Positions 34,632-42,002 are shown, numbered from the stretch's first letter. The stretch: 64,000 nt of DNA from VFMC01 sp046331225 (GCA_046331225.1 JAXLRF010000004.1:186001-250000), one strand, 5' to 3'. Translations and numbers: made by a program. Notes: generated by a model from the sequence alone, not told the origin.

Positions 34632-36496
34632 CGCCCGGGATGTCCGGGGTGTCCGGGGTGTCCGGGGTGTCCGGGATGTCGCCCGAGCGGCGGCCGGTTT
34701 CGACCTCGCCGACCGTGGGTAGTGGATCGGTCACGCCGCGCACGACGCGGTGGCCCAGGACCGGGGGCGGTGCACTCCGCCCGCTGCGCCGCCCCCACCT
34801 GAGCCCGTCTCGGCCCGGTGCCACCCGCCGCGTGTCGCCGACGTCGCTCGCGGTGCTGGTCGTCACGCTGCTCGTCACCGCCGTCGGCACCATCGGTGCC
34901 TTCATGGCGTACGAGGACGCCGAGGATCGCCTGCTCGCCGACCGCACCGCGGCCGCCGGGGCCGTGCTGTCGTCGGCGATCGCCGTGGTGCAGACGCCGC
35001 TCGCGTCGGCCACCGAGTTGATGGAGTCGTCCGGCGACCCGTCGGTGGCCGGGCAGTTCCTCGACGACGCGGTGGTGCAGGAGCAGCTGTTCGTGGGCGC
35101 CGCCGTGTTCGCCGTGGACGACGCGGCCTCGGATGCCCCGGCTGCCCCGGTCGTCGCGGTCGGACAGCCGCTGGCCCTCCTCGACGGCGACGCCGCTGAG
35201 ACGGCCGCCCGCGTCGAGGCGATGATCGTTGGCACGCTCGCGGCCGACGGGCTGTCGGTGCACGACGTGCTCGACGGTGGACGGGTGGGCTACTCGTGGT
35301 CGACCACGACCGGCGAGGCGCACTACGTCACCTACGCCGAGGGGGCGTTGCCCGCCGATCGCACCGCGGTGCCCCGGCCGCCCGGGCCGTACGACGACCT
35401 CGACTTCGCCCTCTACCTCGGCTCGACCCCGACCGTCGACGGGTTCCTCTACGGCAGCACCGACGACCTGCCACTCGGCGGCCGGCACGCGTCGACCGTG
35501 GTCGACTTCGGCGACACCGACCTCGTGCTCGAGATGCGCTCGACGACGCCGATGTCCGGCCGGCTCTCGCAGACGCTGCCCTGGCTGATCGGCGCGGTCG
35601 GCGTCCTGCTCGCCTGCGCGCTCGCCGTGCTGGTCGAGCGTGTGTTGCGCGGCCGCGACCGGGCGCAGTCGTTGGTGGACGAGGTGGGCGCGTTGTACGC
35701 CGAGCAGCGCCGCATCGCCGACACGTTGCAGCGCAGCCTGTTGCCGCCGAGCCTGCCCGAGCCGCCCGGCCTCGAGGTGGTGAGCGGGTACTGGCCCGCG
35801 TCGGACGGGTTGTCGGTCGGCGGCGACTTCTACGACGTGTTCGCGATCGACGACCGGCGATGGGGCGTGGTCATCGGCGACGTGTGCGGCAAGGGTGTCG
35901 ACGCGGCAGCGCTCACCGCGCTCACCCGCCACACCATCCGTGCTGCGGCGCGGCACCTCACCTCGCCCTCCGGTGTGCTGCGGTGGGCGCACGAGGCGAT
36001 CGACGCGGCGCACCACGGCGCCACCTACGCAACGGCCTGCATGGGCGTGCTCACCACGCCCGGGCCCGACGTGCCGGGCGGCGCGGTGCGCCTGCAGCTC
36101 TCGCTCGGCGGGCACGAGCACCCGGTGGTGTGCCGCGCCGACGGGCGGGTGGAGGCGCTCGGCACCTACGGCTCGTTGCTCGGCGTGGTGGTGCCCGACC
36201 TGCGCGACACCGACGAGGTGCTGTGGCCCGGCGACCGGCTCGTGTTGTTCACCGACGGTGTCACCGATGCGCCGGGCACGGGCGCGATCACGCTCGACGC
36301 GTTGATCGCGTCGTTGACCGCGCTCGGCCCGGCCGACCCCGACGCGATCGTCGAGCACATCCGTTCGCTCGTCGAGTCGCGTCGTCCTGACGGTGTGGGC
36401 GACGACACGGCGATCGTCGTCGTGGGCGTGCGCGCCACGACGCTCGAACCCGACGGCGCCGACGGGATGGAAGGTCCGGTGTGGTCCGGCGTCTGA
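34628..36496 (+). CDS. membrane-bound SpoIIE/RsbU-type PP2C phosphatase
   Basis: 622 aa from the GTG. A repeat-encoded tail (GVSGVSGVSG) is followed by TM1 (about 73-95), an extracellular sensor-like domain (about 95-318), TM2 (about 318-340) and a C-terminal PP2C/SpoIIE domain. Metal-binding motifs: GGDFYDVF, GDVCGKGVDAAAL, LFTDGVTDA and GDDTAIVVV. It would dephosphorylate a STAS protein and so activate the stress sigma factor in response to an external signal. The true start may be later; an internal promoter match lies at 34697. Confidence 0.9.
   Translation: MTPGMSGVSGVSGVSGMSPERRPVSTSPTVGSGSVTPRTTRWPRTGGGALRPLRRPHLSPSRPGATRRVSPTSLAVLVVTLLVTAVGTIGAFMAYEDAEDRLLADRTAAAGAVLSSAIAVVQTPLASATELMESSGDPSVAGQFLDDAVVQEQLFVGAAVFAVDDAASDAPAAPVVAVGQPLALLDGDAAETAARVEAMIVGTLAADGLSVHDVLDGGRVGYSWSTTTGEAHYVTYAEGALPADRTAVPRPPGPYDDLDFALYLGSTPTVDGFLYGSTDDLPLGGRHASTVVDFGDTDLVLEMRSTTPMSGRLSQTLPWLIGAVGVLLACALAVLVERVLRGRDRAQSLVDEVGALYAEQRRIADTLQRSLLPPSLPEPPGLEVVSGYWPASDGLSVGGDFYDVFAIDDRRWGVVIGDVCGKGVDAAALTALTRHTIRAAARHLTSPSGVLRWAHEAIDAAHHGATYATACMGVLTTPGPDVPGGAVRLQLSLGGHEHPVVCRADGRVEALGTYGSLLGVVVPDLRDTDEVLWPGDRLVLFTDGVTDAPGTGAITLDALIASLTALGPADPDAIVEHIRSLVESRRPDGVGDDTAIVVVGVRATTLEPDGADGMEGPVWSGV
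34636..34680 (+). repeat. 9-bp tandem repeat CGGG(G/A)TGTC, five units
   Basis: Five contiguous 9-mers just after the overlapping start/stop of the phosphatase gene. On the minus strand the unit is close to the CCCCTGACA unit at 5311-5339. In the phosphatase frame it encodes Ser-Gly-Val repeats. Confidence 0.85.
34697..34722 (+). promoter_or_regulatory. SigF-type promoter candidate inside phosphatase N-terminus
   Basis: GTTT, 16 nt, GGGTAG. No ATG/GTG in frame lies within 15 nt downstream. It could give a separate spoIIE-type mRNA starting translation nearer TM1. Confidence 0.4.
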
Positions 36497-36504
36497 GCGG
36501 GTAT
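36479..36504 (+). promoter_or_regulatory. SigF-type promoter candidate
   Basis: GTGT, 16 nt, GGGTAT, spanning the phosphatase stop. About 30 nt of leader with AAGGAG precede the ATG at 36543. Confidence 0.5.
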
Positions 36505-36542
36505 CTCGTCGTGTCCCCAGCGGCCACCGAAGGAGTCGGACG

Positions 36543-36764
36543 ATGACGAGTACGCCGGACGAGGTGCCGCACGATGTGGCTGCCTGGATCGACGAGCACG
36601 ATCCGCCCGAACTGGCGGTGCTCGACGACGTCGCGCCGGCGGAGGCCCTGGCCGAGCAGCGGGCCGAGCACGAGCCCGACCGCACGGCCGTGACCGAGGT
36701 GAACCAGGCGCTCGGCCGGCTGGTGAACAACACCGGTGACGACGGCGGTGCGGCCACCGGCTGA
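36543..36764 (+). CDS. small acidic protein (73 aa)
   Basis: Acidic soluble peptide, starting TSTPDEVPHDVAAWIDEHDPPE and ending VNNTGDDGGAATG. No domain recognised. GAAGGAG lies about 7 nt before the ATG and a SigF-type promoter precedes it. It sits between two partner-switching genes, so a role there is possible but unproven. Confidence 0.65.
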   Translation: MTSTPDEVPHDVAAWIDEHDPPELAVLDDVAPAEALAEQRAEHEPDRTAVTEVNQALGRLVNNTGDDGGAATG

Positions 36765-36794
36765 CCGCCGTGCTACGACCGGGCCGACCGGAGG

Positions 36795-36819
36795 GTTCAC
36801 CCTGACGGAAGTGGGGTAC
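36795..36819 (+). promoter_or_regulatory. SigF-type promoter, second RsbW-like gene
   Basis: GTTC, 15 nt, GGGTAC, then 8 nt to the GTG at 36828 (a GTG at 36822 is too close to be leaderless). Confidence 0.6.
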
Positions 36820-36827
36820 TGGTGTGC

Positions 36828-37217
36828 GTGCAATCCGCGCCGGACCTCGAACTGCGTGTGCTCGACGCGACCTCGCCCGGCATGGTGCGGCGCGCCCTGC
36901 GCGACCTGCTCGGTCCGGCAGCGGCCGAACCGATCGGCCATGCCGCGCAGTTGGTGTGCAGCGAGCTGGTGAACAACGTGCTGGTGCACACCGATGGCGG
37001 CGGCTGGCTGACGGTGTGGTGGATCCCGCACGGTCTGTTGCGGCTCGAGGTGGAGGACACCGACGTGCGCATGCCCGAGCTGCCCACCGTGCCGTCGCCG
37101 GCACAGCTGCACGGTCGCGGCCTGCACATCGTCGACACGGTGGCGAGCCGGTGGGGCATGTTCCGCTCGTCGCGCGGCAAGACGGTGTGGTGCGAACTCG
37201 ACGCGATCGACGCGTGA
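36828..37217 (+). CDS. ATP-binding anti-sigma-like regulatory kinase
   Basis: 129-aa HATPase domain of the Streptomyces-type ATP-binding protein family. The N-box is AAQLVCSELVNNVLVHTDG, then LEVEDTDVRMP (Asp in place of the usual Gly in D-x-G), and the lid region HGRGLHIVDTVASRWG. A serine-kinase role toward a STAS protein is inferred. A SigF-type promoter and a following sRNA candidate surround it. Confidence 0.82.
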   Translation: MQSAPDLELRVLDATSPGMVRRALRDLLGPAAAEPIGHAAQLVCSELVNNVLVHTDGGGWLTVWWIPHGLLRLEVEDTDVRMPELPTVPSPAQLHGRGLHIVDTVASRWGMFRSSRGKTVWCELDAIDA

Positions 37218-37252
37218 CGACCCACCCGGACGGGTGAACTCCACCCATTCGT

Positions 37253-37278
37253 GTTTCGGCCGGTGGGCAGTCGGGTAG
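37253..37278 (+). promoter_or_regulatory. SigF-type promoter with no ORF downstream
   Basis: GTTT, 16 nt, GGGTAG. The nearest GTG (37290) is followed by only one codon before a stop. The expected transcript starts near 37285. Confidence 0.55.
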
Positions 37279-37284
37279 CGACGG

Positions 37285-37361
37285 GCCCGGTGGTGTGAAG
37301 CCGTCCCCCACACGGCACACCTCCGTCTGCCCGGGGTGGTTCCGCACGACCACCCCGGGCA
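37285..37361 (+). ncRNA. candidate stress-induced small RNA with C-rich hairpin and terminator
   Basis: About 77 nt from the predicted start. Hairpin 1 pairs GGTGTG (37292-37297) with CACACC (37316-37321) and CCGT with ACGG inside, presenting the loop CCCCCAC. A CCTCC (anti-Shine-Dalgarno-like) stretch overlaps its end. Hairpin 2 is a perfect 13-bp stem (37328-37340 with 37349-37361), a good terminator. C-rich loops recall actinobacterial 6C-type RNAs, but this lacks two six-C loops. Hairpin 2 alone could simply end the upstream gene. Confidence 0.5.
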
Positions 37362-37392
37362 CCTTCGCGTGCGGGGCAGCGTGGGATGCGGT

Positions 37393-38355
37393 TCAGGCGG
37401 AGCGGCGGCCGCCGGCTTCGAGGAACCCCGCCAGGATCGTCTCGGCCGTGCGGTCCTCCGACATCAGGTCGATGCCCATCACGTCACTGCTCTCGCGGCC
37501 CGGCGTGAACACCCGTACCGGCATGCCGCTCGGCAGCGACTCGAGCTCGCGATGCAGCGTCTGGCGGATCCGGCGGTGCACCAGTGCCGTCGGCGGACGA
37601 CGGAACGTCGAGCCCGCCATCGGGGCGACGATCCACACCTCGTCGATGGGGTGCTCGCGAGAGGCGACGTCGAGCGCGTCGACGTTGGTCACCGACCACA
37701 CGCCACCGTCGACGAGGTGCTCGTCGCGCACGTGCTGGGGCCGGAACATGCCGGGCACGGCACACGAGGCCGCGACCGCCTGCGACAGCCGCACACCGCT
37801 CGAGCCGTCGAGGACCCGGCGTCCGCCGTCGGCGGCCGACGCGGCGCAGATGCGCAGATCGCGTTCCGGCCAGGTGCCGCCGCACAGGGTGTCGAGTTCG
37901 GCGAGCAGCGGCTGCAGGTCGAAGCGCGCGTGCCGCGACCACGATAGCAGCCACGGCCACGGCGACCGGTGCCGCAACGTGTTGGCGACCGCCCCCAGCG
38001 TGGGCGGCCGCATCGAGAACAACATCCCGAGCGGCGTCGGCGCGTCGGCCACCGATGCCTGTTGCAGGCCGCGCAGGTGCGAGGGCACCGGCAACGCCGG
38101 ATCGCGTCGGGCGAGTCGCACGAGATCCTCGGCCGACACGCCCGCGCGGAGGAGGGCACCCACCAGCGAGCCGGCGCTGGTGCCGACGATCTGCGCGGCG
38201 TCACGGGGATCGAAGCCCGTGTGGTGCTCGATGCTGAACAGCACCCCGGCGTGGTAGGCCGCGCCCACGGTGCCGCCCGCGCCGAGGACCAGACCGATGC
38301 GGGGCGTGCTGCGCCGATCGGCGGCGCGGCGGGCGGAGGTGGGTCGTTCGCTCAT
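37393..38355 (-). CDS. patatin-like phospholipase/lipid hydrolase
   Basis: 320-aa protein. The oxyanion loop is GLVLGAGGTVGAAYHAG, the nucleophile serine lies in VGTSAGSLVGALL (G-x-S-x-G), and the catalytic Asp in HLVDGGVWSVTN (D-G-G). It would hydrolyse acyl esters of lipids in the cytosol or at the membrane. The ATG at 38355 is 9 nt after a perfect SigF-type promoter, so the longer upstream frame is not used. Confidence 0.9.
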   Translation of the reverse strand: MSERPTSARRAADRRSTPRIGLVLGAGGTVGAAYHAGVLFSIEHHTGFDPRDAAQIVGTSAGSLVGALLRAGVSAEDLVRLARRDPALPVPSHLRGLQQASVADAPTPLGMLFSMRPPTLGAVANTLRHRSPWPWLLSWSRHARFDLQPLLAELDTLCGGTWPERDLRICAASAADGGRRVLDGSSGVRLSQAVAASCAVPGMFRPQHVRDEHLVDGGVWSVTNVDALDVASREHPIDEVWIVAPMAGSTFRRPPTALVHRRIRQTLHRELESLPSGMPVRVFTPGRESSDVMGIDLMSEDRTAETILAGFLEAGGRRSA

Positions 38356-38364
38356 CGATCTGCG

Positions 38365-38390
38365 ATACCCCTGCTCACGACGCGACAAAC
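38365..38390 (-). promoter_or_regulatory. SigF-type promoter, patatin gene
   Basis: On the minus strand, GTTT, 16 nt, GGGTAT, then 9 nt to the ATG at 38355: the best match in the window. A 15-bp tandem copy (38386-38400 and 38401-38415) duplicates the -35 region. Confidence 0.75.
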
Positions 38391-38452
38391 GGGTGAGGGC
38401 CAAACGGGTGAGAGCCACCGGCACCGCCGACACCGCCGGGACGGCCGAGCGA

Positions 38453-38941
38453 TCAGGGGTGGACGAGGCCGCACAGCAGCGCAGCGCCGTCGGCGACGGC
38501 CTGTGCCCGGATCTCGTCGGGATCGCCGGTGTAGTGCCGAGCGAGCACGGTGGCGCGTTCGTCGGCGCGAGCGGCGATGAACACGGTGCCGACCGCACAT
38601 CCCTCCTGCGTGGCCGGACCGGCCACCCCCGTGAACGCGAGCGCGCATCGGGCGCCGATCAGCCGCTGCACCCCCGCCGCCATCTCCTGCGCGCAGCGGC
38701 CGGTCACCACCGGGCCGTCGCTCACCCCGAGCACGCGTTGCTTGACGGCCGAGTCGTAGGCGACCACCGCGCCGAGGTGCACCTGCCCGGAGTCGGGGCG
38801 GTCGACGACGAGGTGGCTGGCGAGGCCGCCGGTCAGCGACTCGGCGATGGCGAGGGACAGCTCGCGCTCGAGCAGCGCCGCGACCAGACGGCCGGCGGCG
38901 TCGCGAGCACGCTCGAGGTGGTCGACGTGGGTGGTGGGCAC
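38453..38941 (-). CDS. CinA C-terminal domain protein (nicotinamide-nucleotide amidase type)
   Basis: 162-aa stand-alone CinA C-domain. LSLAIAESLTGGLASHLV, VAYDSAVKQRVLGV and CALAFTGVAGPATQEGCAVGTVFIA are characteristic. Known members deamidate NMN to nicotinic acid mononucleotide for NAD salvage. The N-terminal molybdopterin-binding-like domain is absent. The GTG at 38941 is fixed by promoter spacing of 9 nt. Despite lying near the PaaX gene it has its own promoter. Confidence 0.88.
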   Translation of the reverse strand: MPTTHVDHLERARDAAGRLVAALLERELSLAIAESLTGGLASHLVVDRPDSGQVHLGAVVAYDSAVKQRVLGVSDGPVVTGRCAQEMAAGVQRLIGARCALAFTGVAGPATQEGCAVGTVFIAARADERATVLARHYTGDPDEIRAQAVADGAALLCGLVHP

Positions 38942-38950
38942 CTCGGCGCG

Positions 38951-38976
38951 ATGCCCGTCCCCATGTCGGATCAAAC
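38951..38976 (-). promoter_or_regulatory. SigF-type promoter, cinA-like gene
   Basis: On the minus strand, GTTT, 16 nt, GGGCAT, then 9 nt to the GTG at 38941. The last clear motif of this kind in the window; it overlaps the upstream convention boundary at the paaX stop. Confidence 0.6.
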
Positions 38977-38982
38977 CCGCGG

Positions 38983-39780
38983 TCACCCGGCCGGGGTGCG
39001 CGGTGCGGGCCAGGCGCGGTGCCAGTCGGCGAGCAGTTCGCGGTATCGGGTGTCCCAGGCGTCGTACCGGGCGCGCAGTTCGCGACCCGGCCAGCCGCCG
39101 GGCAGCAGCGCGCCGGGCAGCAGGGGGTCGGCCTGCAGGTGGCGGAGCACCGCTGCCGAGAGCACGAACCCGTTCGCGAGTGCGTCCGCGTGCGGTGGCT
39201 CGGCATCGAGCCGTGCCAGGAGTGCCGAGCTGCGGGCCGCCCAGTCGGCGAGCGGCCAGAGCTGTGCTGCCAGCGTCGCCGGTCGCTCGGGCCGCGACAC
39301 GAGTCGGTGTGCCCGGTCGGTGAGTGCCGCGGGCAGCGCGAGCTCGAGGTTGGCGGGTCGCATCCACACGCCCTCGCGGAGCTCGGCAAGCCGTGCGGCC
39401 ATCAGGGCGCGGCGGTGCTCGGCCCGCTCGCTGGCGCTGCGTCGCTCACCGTCGAACACGAGCACGGTCCAGTCGCCCGTCCACCGCGTGGCGCCGGTGC
39501 CGGCGCCCCGGCGGCTCTCGCGCTGGCGCCGTCCGCGCTCGGCGAGCCGGCCCGTCAGGCGGTACCGGCCGTCGACCGCCGTGGCCTCGCCGGCCTTGAC
39601 CATCCGCGTGAGGGCGACCCGGGCACGGTTCTCCCCGATGCCGAACAGCGCGGCCACGGCGACGAGTTGGGCGACGGGCAGTTCGGGTGGGTCCATGCCG
39701 AGCAGCGTGCTGGCGAGCACCGACCGCGCCGTCATCGGTGCCCCGTCGGGCGAGCCGTCGCGTGGTTCGGGCGGGATCAC
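38983..39780 (-). CDS. PaaX-family transcriptional regulator
   Basis: 265 aa. A winged-helix N-terminal part (TARSVLASTLLGMDPPELPVAQLVAVAALFGIGENRARVALTRMVKAGEA) is followed by the PaaX central and C-terminal parts (GDWTVLVFDGERR; YDAWDTRYRELLADW). PaaX proteins are repressors that respond to acyl-CoA-type ligands. It is divergent from a fatty-acid desaturase, which is the likely target. The GTG start is 8 nt after TAGTCT. Confidence 0.87.
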   Translation of the reverse strand: MIPPEPRDGSPDGAPMTARSVLASTLLGMDPPELPVAQLVAVAALFGIGENRARVALTRMVKAGEATAVDGRYRLTGRLAERGRRQRESRRGAGTGATRWTGDWTVLVFDGERRSASERAEHRRALMAARLAELREGVWMRPANLELALPAALTDRAHRLVSRPERPATLAAQLWPLADWAARSSALLARLDAEPPHADALANGFVLSAAVLRHLQADPLLPGALLPGGWPGRELRARYDAWDTRYRELLADWHRAWPAPRTPAG

Positions 39781-39788
39781 GGCGGCAC

Positions 39789-39839
39789 AGACTAGAGGAC
39801 ATTACGTCTGTTCGACAGCTGTCGGCTGCATGTAACATG
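39789..39839. promoter_or_regulatory. divergent paaX/desaturase promoter region with two palindromes
   Basis: Leaderless-type -10 boxes are TAGTCT for paaX (39789-39794, minus) and TAACAT for the desaturase (39833-39838, plus, 6 nt before the ATG). Two palindromes lie between: CGACAGCTGTCG (39813-39824) and CATGTAACATG (39829-39839), the second covering the desaturase -10. Either could be a PaaX operator. Confidence 0.55.
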
Positions 39840-39844
39840 ACCGC

Positions 39845-40795
39845 ATGGTCGCGACGATGCTGCCCGACGACTCGCTCACCCCGTCGGTCCTGCCGACCGA
39901 TCGGCTGCTGCCCAACGGGGTGCTGCGACCCGATCTGCGTCCCGCCATGCGCCGCACCGCGAACGCTCGCAACGCGCTCACGATCGTGGTGCTGTACCTG
40001 CATGCCGCGGTGGTGGTCGGCGGTGCGATCTGGCTCGGTCACCCCCTCGCGTACGCCGTGTCGTTCGTGCTCATGGGGCCGGTGTTCGCCCGCATGCTCA
40101 TCCTCAACCACGAGGCCGCCCACCGGATGCTGTTCAGCAACCGCAAGGTGAACGACTGGGTCGGGAAGTGGTTGCTCGCGTACCCGGCGTTCACGCCGAT
40201 CGATGCATACCGGCGCGGGCACATGGCGCACCATCGCGAGGAGTTCGGACCCGACGAGCCCGACATCGCCTTCTATCGCGGCTACCCGACCACCCGCGCG
40301 TCGCTCCGGCGCAAGCTCACTCGCGACGCCGTGGGCATCTCCGGCTACAAGAACCTCGTGCCGCTGTTCCGGGCGCTCACCAAGCCCAGCACCCGGCGGG
40401 TCGCGGCGTCGATCCTCGGTGTGCAGGTGCTGATGATCGGGGTCTCGATCGCGGCCGGCGTGTGGTGGGTGTACCCGGTGCTGTGGTTCGGGCCGTGGAT
40501 GACGGTGTGGCGCGTGATCAACCGCCTGCGCTCGATCGCCGAGCACGGCGGCATGACGCAGAACACCGACCGTCGCAAGACCACGCACGTGGTGCACCAG
40601 AGCTGGTTGGCCCGTTGGTGGATCGTGCCGTACCACACCGGCTGGCATCTCGCCCACCACGTCGACATGGGCGTGCCGTGGCGCAACCTGCCCGCGTACC
40701 ACCGCGAGCTGGTGGCCGCCGGGTACGTGACGCCCGGGCTCGAGTACCCGAGCTATCCGGCCCTGTGGCGGGCGCTGAGCAGCAAGCCTGCGTGA
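39845..40795 (+). CDS. membrane fatty acid desaturase/hydroxylase family protein
   Basis: 316-aa integral membrane di-iron protein. Histidine boxes: NHEAAH (H-x3-H), GHMAHHREEF (H-x2-HH) and GWHLAHHVDMGVPW (H-x2-HH). Several hydrophobic segments lie between (NALTIVVLYLHAAVVVGG, VQVLMIGVSIAAGVWWVYPV). The acyl substrate is unknown. The ATG is 6 nt from its -10 box, so leaderless. Control by the divergent PaaX-type protein is inferred. Confidence 0.88.
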   Translation: MVATMLPDDSLTPSVLPTDRLLPNGVLRPDLRPAMRRTANARNALTIVVLYLHAAVVVGGAIWLGHPLAYAVSFVLMGPVFARMLILNHEAAHRMLFSNRKVNDWVGKWLLAYPAFTPIDAYRRGHMAHHREEFGPDEPDIAFYRGYPTTRASLRRKLTRDAVGISGYKNLVPLFRALTKPSTRRVAASILGVQVLMIGVSIAAGVWWVYPVLWFGPWMTVWRVINRLRSIAEHGGMTQNTDRRKTTHVVHQSWLARWWIVPYHTGWHLAHHVDMGVPWRNLPAYHRELVAAGYVTPGLEYPSYPALWRALSSKPA

Positions 40796-40808
40796 GTTCG
40801 ACGAGCGG

Positions 40809-41966
40809 TCAGCGCTGGCCGGGGGTCATGTAGAACCACACCGGGAACTTGCCGCCCGCATCACGAATGGCCGCGCGAGCGGCCAGCACCGTCCTGCCGG
40901 CCTCGGTCTGCTCGAAGAACCAGTCCTCGACGGCGCGACCACCGGGGGCCGGGCCGTCGGCGAGCTCGAGCGCGGCCTCCTCGTAGTAGGTGCGGATGTC
41001 GTGGCACACCGCGGTGGTGTTGCCGCCGGGGATGCCCGCTTCCTTCCAGTCGGTGCCGTCGGCGATCGACTGCAGCACGGCGAGCGCGCCCGGCACACCG
41101 TCGGCGTCGATCACGCGGCCGACCGAGGTGACGCCACGACGGGCGAGCGCCCGGTCGTACGCCTTGCGCAGGCCGCGGGCCTCGTCGACGGCGGGCGGCA
41201 GCGACGGATCGAACCGTGGTGGTAGCGAGCACGCCAGCGGCGCGGCGTCGTCGGCCTCGATCACCGTCGGGTGATCCACCAGCACCGGTCCCGACGCCGC
41301 GTCGAGCAACGCGAACGCGCGGGCCAGCACGTCGTGCTGGAAGGCCGGGTCGTTCGGGACGCCGAGCGGGCGGCCGAGCGGGAACTCGCAGTGCAGGGCG
41401 CGGGGCGGGGCCGTCTTCTCGGCCATCGCCCGCACCGACGACAGCACGATCGTCGCGATCCCGGCGGCCTCGAACACGTGGGCGAGCACACTCACGGTGC
41501 GCGTGCAGAGCGGTCAAACGGGCGTGAGGATCACCACGTCGACGCCGTCGGCGCGCAGCTCGGCCGCAGCGCGTGGGCCGCTGTCGAGGCGGATGGTCGA
41601 CACGTCGTCGGGCTGGTTGCCGGCGAACGACACGTGCCGCGGCGCCACACCGCCGATGACACCCTGCGCGGCGAGCTCCTCGAGCCGGTCGATCGGGTAC
41701 ACGACGTTCAGGTCGAGCGCGACGGCGGCGCGGTCGAAGTTGGGGCTCCAGTGGCCGAGCACCAGGTCGTGCCGCTCGCGAGGGATGAGCCGGTAGCCGG
41801 TGTCGGTGGCCGAGAACGCCTCGTCGTCCGACACGTACAGTGCCGCCGACGTGACGATCGCGACCGTCGATTCCGACAGCGGTTCCGGCGTCACCCACGC
41901 CGGGTCGTCGAACACCGGCCCCGGCAGCGTGGCCGAGTGCATCCGCATCGCCTGGTCACCGTTCAC
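40809..41966 (-). CDS. predicted selenoprotein, GrdB/PrdB (glycine/D-proline reductase B) family, in-frame UGA as selenocysteine
   Basis: Two open stretches, 41966-41517 and 41513-40809, share one frame and are separated only by TGA at 41516-41514. Reading it as Sec gives 385 aa with VILTPV-U-PLCTRT, a U-x-x-C redox motif (U151, C154), in the position where the GrdB/PrdB family has Sec. The N-half (VAIVTSAALYV, GHWSPNFDRAAVALDLNVVYPIDRLEELA) and C-half (EAAGIATIVLSS, CEFPLGRPLGVPNDPAFQ, GIPGGNTTAVCHDI) are parts of one family member. The C-half has no ribosome site of its own. A plausible SECIS hairpin follows the UGA. Start GTG with AGGGGG upstream. Alternative: a nonsense-mutated pseudogene. 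Confidence 0.82.
41486..41516 (-). promoter_or_regulatory. candidate bacterial SECIS element with Sec UGA codon
   Basis: On the minus strand the UGA (41516-41514) is followed after 7 nt by a 6-bp stem GCACGC/GUGUGC (one G-U pair) around a 9-nt loop containing GU. Distance to the loop (about 13 nt) is at the short end for bacterial SelB-binding hairpins. Confidence 0.5.
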
Positions 41967-42002
41967 GTGCGTCCCCCTTCGATTCCGTTGCCGTCCGTTG
42001 GT

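Noticed and set aside
38356..38598. Longer N-terminus of the patatin-like protein
   Set aside because: The extra residues are low-complexity, antisense to the cinA-like gene 3' end, and lie upstream of a perfect promoter for the ATG at 38355.
41495..41514. Separate gene starting with GTG at 41495 downstream of the UGA
   Set aside because: There is no ribosome binding site, the frame is the same as upstream, and the product would be the C-terminal part of the same family.
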